From Paraspadella gotoi (taxonomy: Eukaryota > Chaetognatha), in the NCBI GenBank assembly GCA_051294375.1, contig CM119269.1, positions 8,753,619 through 8,817,618 on the forward strand: a DNA stretch of 64,000 nt. Direction: 5' to 3'. Below are positions 57,870 to 64,000 of the stretch, in pieces. Positions within the stretch are counted from its first letter, which is position 1, and every line of letters starts with the position of its first letter. Both the position numbers and the translations under genes were made by a program. The notes below the pieces were generated by a model. That model was not told where the DNA came from and ran no database searches. It saw nothing but the letters and a program-made list of their open reading frames with translations.

Positions 57870-60800
57870 CGACGACGACGAAGGGTAAGTTTGATAAGTT
57901 TTCATGAAATGTAAAAATTATTCACTCATTTAATAATAAGCTGTCTTGCTCCTGACTTAGGGCGGGCTACTTATGTTGGGTTTAGTCCTCCATCCCGCTT
58001 AAAAGATATATATACGAATGAATATAATAAGAGTTTGATACTACTACTATATTACTAGGAAATATAATCGACTTAGTTCGTTAAAATCTGACCGACTTCT
58101 TAAGTCTCCGTCTATTTTACTACAAAATTTTGGAAGGGAAAACGATTCAAATATTTGATTTAAACTATTATTAAACTTTATGACCAATAAACGTCAAAAT
58201 CATTTTCATAAAAAGTAAAAACGAGAAAGGAAATCGGGAAATCGAAATCGATGCAAATCGGATTTTAACAACAACAACAACAACAACTTTATTTTTGGCA
58301 ACGGATTAATTACGTAGAAAGGACTTTACAAGACTCGAGGTACAAGACTCGATTTTTAATTTTGACATTTAAACATCATCGCAGGAGTATCAAGCCACCA
58401 AAATCGAATCGGATCAAGCGAAATGGAATCGCCGAATCCTGATTGGTCAAGCACGAACGGAATCGACCAATCAGCTTGCAGAATCATTGAATTGTAAATT
58501 TTACCCACGTTGCCGATCCTTAAATGACATAATGAATGCAACTATAAAAAATATTTATAATAACAAGTGAGATGTGTCGGATAACCCATTAACCATTAAT
58601 TCGATGTGATCAATTTAATGAAATTGGTACAACCAATATAAAAATTTTCCATTCATTTAATAATAGAGAAAAAGTAATATGGAAATGAATAAATAAATAT
58701 AAATAAATAAATATGGAAATGAATAAATACCACGAGTTTCAGTGTTTGGTTTATGTGTTGACGGTTGTTGAGTTGAATTGAGTTGAATTGAGTTGAATTG
58801 AGTTGAATTGAGTTGAGTTGAATTTAGTGGCAAGGAGCGAAAAAGATAAAACGCTACAATATTGGTGGAAGCGAAAAAGAAAAATCACTGCCGATATCTT
58901 TTCGACTCACAGTGAAACCGTAAATGACAAGGTTACTAAAGGGATTGGCCCACAGTGAGTTTTGAAAGGACTTCCCTGTCAGCGACGAGGCCAACTCGGT
59001 ACTAAACTTTGCTTTAAAAAAAAAAGAAAGAAAGAAAAGCCTATTCGCGGTTTTCCTCTCTTTTCAGTTTTTTTCCCCTATGCAGAAACGAGAAAAGAAA
59101 GCGCTTATCGCTCAAGTTAAAATTTACGAGTTTTTAAAAAAACGCAAAAAAAAAAAAAAAAGAAATAATTTATTCTCTGGTTCTTTACAGCGTCTTCCTC
59201 GCCCACCTTTGCGCCAACGACGACGACGACGACGACGACGACGACGTTATCGTCTTCGTCGTCGTCGCCTTTTCATTCAAGCGGGTAAGATTTACGATTC
59301 GCTACTCTACCTCGTAGTTTAGAGCGAACGACGTTGATTGAGAACGAGGTGAGTTTGCCTGAATGTAGTGGCGAAACCGAATGGAATCTCCTGCTTAGTA
59401 CTTGAATCGATTATACGATGTTTTATTTATTTTGTCAGTTATTAAATTATTCTTTTGTTATTTAATTGACGCGAAAAAAACAAGGCTGGACATTGAACAA
59501 AGAGGATTTTATTTATTTTTTTTTCATTGTTAATTCCAGATGTTAATTGAATTGTTATACATGAAGACGAGCTCTTCTCTACTACGTCACGAAACTTCCC
59601 GCTTTTAATTTACTTCAGCTAATTCAATTTCTATTTGAATGCCTTTTTTTTAAAAACAATTTCATAAATTGCCTGTCTTTGTCAATTTAATAATACTAAT
59701 TTTAATTTTTACCTATCTGATTATCAATTTTTTTTTCAGTATTATTCCTTTTCTTTCTACTCTATCCCCCTTTTTTCCTTACTTCTTCCCGCCCCCTCTT
59801 ATCTCATATTTCCTCCTATTATTTTTTTCCCCTTTCTCATCATTAATCATCATTTTTTTTACTTCTTCGATTAAACGCGCGAACCTGCGTCGAGGCTTCA
59901 CGTGCCTCTTCAACGCGCGAACCGGTTCCTCTCATTTAGTAAACCGTTTAAATTTTTATTTTCGGCTCAGCGGGGAAGCCGGGTCGACGACTTGTCGATC
60001 GAAAGCCTGCGATTTGTCGTCATGGAAACGGAAAAACAAGAAAACGTCGACGACTATTGATGACGAAAACAACAACAAAGAAGAGGACGACGACGACGAC
60101 AACGACGTCGACGACGATGAGGACGACGAAGAGACGTTGACAACATTTCAATTCGGCGGCGGAAGAGACGGCGTGAAATTGAAATTCTGTGAATCGCAGG
60201 TTAAAGAAAATAAAAGTGAAAGAGAAATAGAAAGTGAAGGGGACGTGATAAGTGAAAGAATAGGGTGATGGAATGAAAATAAAACTTTTTCAAATTAAAA
60301 TTCTCGTGATCGACGCGCGTGAGAGACGAGTGCGTGAACCGTGAAGGCCCGTGAATTGAAAGGGCGGGCAAGGCGGTGCGTTCATGCGAGTGAAAAAAGA
60401 GAAAGAAGGATTAGATTCAAACGAGAGCTGAGAATTTATTCGGTCTTTGCAGACCAGAAGAAAAAAAATTGAAACATAGTAGAAATAATAATAAAATAAG
60501 AAAAGAGAAAGAATATAAGTGAAAGTACGGAAATGAAAGATGGAAGGTGAAAGAATCAAGTGACTGATTAAAGTGAAAGTTTTTTCTTTTTATTAATTAG
60601 AAAAAAAGAAAGAGAAAAATAATTAGTTTCTCGCGAGATTAAAATAAAAAAGGAAGGAAATGAATTGACTTTTTTCTTCAATCTCCACGTAATTGAAAGA
60701 AAAAAAGGAGAAAATGAAAATAGGAAAAAAAAGGAGAGAAACAAAGTAACTTCTTTCAATGTTGTATTTCCTAGAATTTCTTTGTTGCAGCGAAACGGCT

Positions 60801-62381
60801 TAGGCGGCGGCGGCGGCGGCTGTCAGACTCGCGTGGTAAACAAGGCCGCTGATTCCGACGCCGCCCCAGTTTGGAGACGAGGGGCGTGCCCCTTTGCCAC
60901 GCCCACCGGCATCGAAGACATAGGCAGCGGTGGCGGCCGTGGCGGCGGTGGCGGCGGTGGCGACGTGTCTCCCGTCATCGTGGAACTCACTTTCAAAACT
61001 TGCGAATCCCAAGGGCTGCTGCTTGTCTTTACTTCCCAAGACGGATTATGCGGCGGAGGAGGCGGCGGCGGCGGCGGAGTACTCGGCAGCGGTGGAGTTT
61101 CTGTTACCTTCACCGACTACGACTCCCATTGGCTTCACTCCTCTTCTTCCTCCCATTCCGCCTCCGCCCATTCCTCTTCCTCTTCCTCCACATCTTCCTC
61201 CCGCTCCTTCATTCAACTCCACTTCTGGCTCTCGACACACTCCGTGCTCCTACAGCCGCTCCTTCTACCCGATGGAGTCAGACTCGGCGACGGCGACTGG
61301 AGTCGCCTTCGCTTCACTTTCGCCTCAACCTTCGTTCAAGTGGAGGTGATGGGGCTGGAGAAGGAGATGTTGTTGGTTAAGGTTGATGGGGTTAAGAAAG
61401 TTGTTGAGTAAGGGTGATGGGATAGGGGAAGGAATGATGTGGGATTGATACGACAATGAAGTCTATGCTGGAGGAAAGGCTGATGATCATGAAATAAAAA
61501 ATACTATACTTCGGTTGAATCAGATTACATACGGACGTTTATGTGGTAAGCAATGCTCCTAATCTTTTTATGTCATTTCATCTCTTACAGGTGACGCCGA
61601 TCTCCTCAAACACGACTCCCACGACGCCGCGGACGACAAATGCGCCGCCAAAAACGACGCCGACGCCGGAATCACCGATTCCACCGATTCGGGCGCCGCT
61701 TAATCTCGATTGGTGGCCGACGGCGTCGTTCAAACACTTTTTTCGTTTCTTCTCTCTGGAGATGGCGCTGGGAGGGCCCCGCTTGCCCGACCGCGCCGGT
61801 GGCGCCGCTTCGTCGCCGTCCGGCGCCGCCGCCGTTTCGGTCGTTGCCAACGCCTGCACGCCAGTGTGCAACGCGGGCTGCGTCTTTCAACGGAGAAGGA
61901 AGAGAGGGAGGAGAGAGGAGGAAGAAAGGGAGGAGGAGAGAGAAGAGGAGGAAGGGAGGAAAGCAGAAGAAAGGGAGGAAAGAGATAAAGAAGGAAGGAA
62001 GAAAGGAGAAAAAAGGAAGGAAGGAAGAAAGAATGACGGAAAAGAAGATGAAGTGGAAATAGAAGTAGAAAAAGAAGAAGAGAACGAGGAATCGTCAACC
62101 GGAAGTCAAACTGTTCCTCTTTCCTCCTCCTCCTCCTCCTCCTCTTCTTCCTCTCTCCCTCGTCGTCGGGGCGTCAACCGAGACCGAAGAGCGTCGCCCT
62201 TCGAAACAAAGCCACGCTGCGTCGGCGGCGGTGGAGGCTGTGTCAGCGGCGGAGACAGCGTCGGCGGCGTCGGCTGCGGCGGCGACTGCGCGAAATGCGC
62301 AGCGGATTATTTGTCGGTCGCGGGATTCGTCGCCGAGTTGAAGCTGACGGCGGAAAAGAGGACAAGTTTGGACTTGTTGGA
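52369..62381 (+). CDS. Secreted modular protein with EGF-like and laminin-G-like domains (3' partial)
   Basis: Exons: 52369-53125, 54526-55537, 55690-56163, 57613-57884, 59191-59284, 59940-60199, 60791-61345, 61591-62381. Phases agree except at 59284/59940. Exon 1 has a hydrophobic leader (RMTWALALTLVVMG), then a Thr run and a Ser/Asn/Pro-rich stalk. Exon 2 has an EGF-like Cys pattern (GPCDAACLPGETCYD...FCKCMVGNC). Exon 3 resembles a laminin-G fold (SFVEFYVKYA, ATFSFSDGKWKYFELTLRK). Exon 7 has clearer laminin-G features (VELTFKTCESQGLLLVFTSQ, FIQLHFWLSTHSVLL, GVRLGDGDWSRLRFTF). Exons 4, 5 and 8 carry Thr/Ser/Pro linkers and further Cys pairs (NACTPVCNAGC, GDCAKCAAD). Such mosaics are cell-surface or matrix proteins. 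The last exon ends on a donor (GA|GTGAGT), so the gene continues beyond it. The exact family is unknown. Confidence 0.6.
53210..53650. repeat. Purine-only (GAAA/GGAAA) tract
   Basis: Almost pure A/G on the plus strand over about 440 bp, directly after exon 1 of the modular gene. The Phe/Leu/Ser ORFs opposite are artefacts. Confidence 0.8.
54411..54510. repeat. (CT)n tract before an acceptor site
   Basis: A long CT dinucleotide run merges into the pyrimidine tract of the acceptor at 54525. Confidence 0.9.
55631..55678. repeat. (CT)n tract before an acceptor site
   Basis: A CT run merges with the acceptor at 55689. Confidence 0.9.
56648..56712. repeat. (GTC)n trinucleotide repeat, ~21 units
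   Basis: A perfect GTC/TCG run in an intron of the modular gene. Confidence 0.95.
57340..57512. repeat. (TTA)n microsatellite, >40 units
   Basis: Nearly continuous ATT/TTA with two short interruptions near 57395-57420. Confidence 0.95.
57905..58020 (+). repeat. Dispersed repeat family, copy 2
   Basis: Shares ATTCACTCATTTAATAATAA, CTTGCTCCTGACTTAGGGCG and a CCTCCATC end with the copy at 21869-22010. Confidence 0.65.
58619..58668 (+). repeat. Dispersed repeat family, copy 3 (5' end only)
   Basis: TGAAATTGGTACAACCAATA and the following CCATTCATTTAATAAT are nearly identical to the 21869 copy, then truncated. A TTGAATTGAG pentad-type repeat follows at 58765-58825. Confidence 0.65.
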
Positions 62382-62937
62382 GTGAGTAGGTGGTTGGGGT
62401 GGTGGTTGAGGTGTTCATGGTGGTTGTGGTGGTTGTGGTGGAAGCGGTTGAGTGCTCGGGTCTTACTGAATCATTTTGATTGTTACTTGATACAAAGGAT
62501 TTATACGATGAGAAGTTTAATACGTGATATTATTTATTATAAATATATTAGGAGGCCGAAGTGAAAAGACTATTTGAATCAAGGCTCTTTCTGTGAAAGA
62601 GCTGTTGAATGCTGATGTAAAAAGGACAATAAGATGTAGTGACGCTGATGTAGTGATTGAGCCAACGAGTCTGACTGATGCTGGTTCCGTTGATCGCTCG
62701 AGTAATCGGAGCAGCGAAGCGGGAAAAGCATCAGCGACTCAAATCTATCTTATGGAATCTTCCACGCAGTCTAATACATACGGGAGATGCACGAAGAGGG
62801 ATTTAACTCGGGGATGAGATAGGGTTTGAGTGGTAGATGGATCTTGGCTGGTGTCGTGGCTGGGTTGAGGTGATATCACTCGTTGAAAAGTCTTTATTTT
62901 TTTCTTTTCGTAGCTGAGAAACTAATAATAGAGGCGT

Positions 62938-63058
<121 letters not shown>

Positions 63059-63481
63059 AAGCGGAACGCAATAAACGAGTGAAAAATTGTTCATAAAGTC
63101 GCTGAGAAGCCGTCGCGTCGTGAGAGGAAAAGCAAGAAGGAAGGAAAGACGTATACAAAAGGAGAAAAGAAAAAGGTGGAGACAGAGATGATATGAAAGG
63201 ATAGAGAGCGAGACGGAAAGAAGCGATGTACGGAGAGTTTATTACTAATTCCTGGCAGCAGTGACTCGCTCGGGAACAAAGAGAAAATGACGAATAGAGA
63301 GGTTGAATAAAAGGAAAAGAGAAGAAGAACCCCCCCCCCAAAAAAAAAGAAAAAGTGAAATTAAAATAAGAGAGAAAAATTAGTGAGAAATTTGTGAAAA
63401 AAATCAGAGGATGGGAAAAGAAAGAAATAGTGAGAAATAGAGAGAAATAGTTTTTAGGAAGCGCCACTTTGCCTACTGGCT

Positions 63482-63560
63482 TATTAAATTTGTACAACCA
63501 ATACAAAAATCATCCTTTCATTTAATAAATACGCTATCTTGCCCCTGACTATGGAAAATG
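63482..63560 (+). repeat. Dispersed repeat family, copy 4
   Basis: TTGTACAACCAATACAAAAA, CATTTAATAAATACGCTATC and TTGCCCCTGACTATGG match the 21869 copy. Confidence 0.65.
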
Positions 63561-64000
63561 TCCATTGGACATCGGACATACTCCATAAATGTTTCAATTT
63601 TATAAAAGAACCATTTTATATTTCACTATTGATTATGACAAACATTCGTCTTGTGCATTCTCATTCGGAAACAACGAACACGGATATAACGACAAAATTC
63701 AGGGAAAAAAACACGGATATTAAGACGAAAAACGGGAATAACGAAGAATAAAAATCCCCATAATCCTCAGTTTACGACTGTAATTTCGACGACGACGACT
63801 ATGACGACGACGACGAATACGAAAACGATAACGATCGAAATAAGACGGTGACGCCAACTACGACGACGATGACGACGATGACGAATAATTTTACGATGAC
63901 GATAACGAAGACGACGATGACGAATATGACAAACGATGACAACGACCATGATGACAGCGATAACACAAAAGGCGAAGAAGATGACGATGACGACTTTGAA

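Noticed and set aside
60290-60760. Minus-strand ORFs rich in Phe/Ser/Leu
   Set aside because: Shadows of AG-rich intron sequence of the modular gene.
62593-62817. 74-codon ORF (MKELLNADVKRTIRC...)
   Set aside because: No domain, no splice context, and not in phase with the preceding modular-protein exon.

Overview
This is a eukaryotic nuclear window from an animal. GC-rich exons sit between AT-rich introns with GT/AG borders, microsatellites are abundant, and several ancient animal genes are recognisable. These are CSDE1/UNR, mitochondrial ACOT9, a 2'-5' oligoadenylate synthetase (OAS)-like nucleotidyltransferase, and a Na+/K+-ATPase beta-like subunit. An OAS-like gene, Penelope-type sequences with hammerhead-ribozyme motifs, and extracellular proteins unlike familiar bilaterian ones suggest an early-branching animal such as a sponge. 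That is inference only; no species-diagnostic locus was seen.

Layout. 1-2960: AT-rich, no gene seen, then probable 3'UTR of CSDE1. 2964-11269 (-): CSDE1, 25 coding exons assembled by splice phase. 10389-10796: a small LTR element. 12535-12654 (-): an orphan exon. 13091-13631 (+): an unrecognised three-exon gene of 123 aa. 14211-16589 (-): ACOT9, complete in 6 coding exons. 17712-19715 (-): OAS-like gene, 3 exons. 19720-22380: repeats only. 22385-30744 (+): Na+/K+-ATPase beta-like gene, whose introns hold an LTR mini-element and a Penelope endonuclease remnant. 31437-31739 (-): repeat-bearing small ORF. 32613-34255 (+): two-TM Cys-rich protein. 36557-36802 (-): 81-aa ORF ending in a CAAX box. 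36810-43130: mainly mobile-element debris, including two hammerhead motifs, a SINE and telomere-like repeats.

43134-54356 (-) is a single-pass membrane protein gene. It spans an assembly gap (25 N) and a near-identical 2.57-kb tandem copy that looks like a gap-filling artefact. 52369-62381 (+) is a secreted modular protein with signal peptide, EGF-like motif, laminin-G-like domains and Thr/Ser/Pro linkers. It probably continues past the window and appears interleaved with the minus-strand gene.

The genes do not form a pathway; they are neighbours. Exon borders were derived by hand from GT/AG sites, phase and family resemblance. First exons of several genes could not be fixed.
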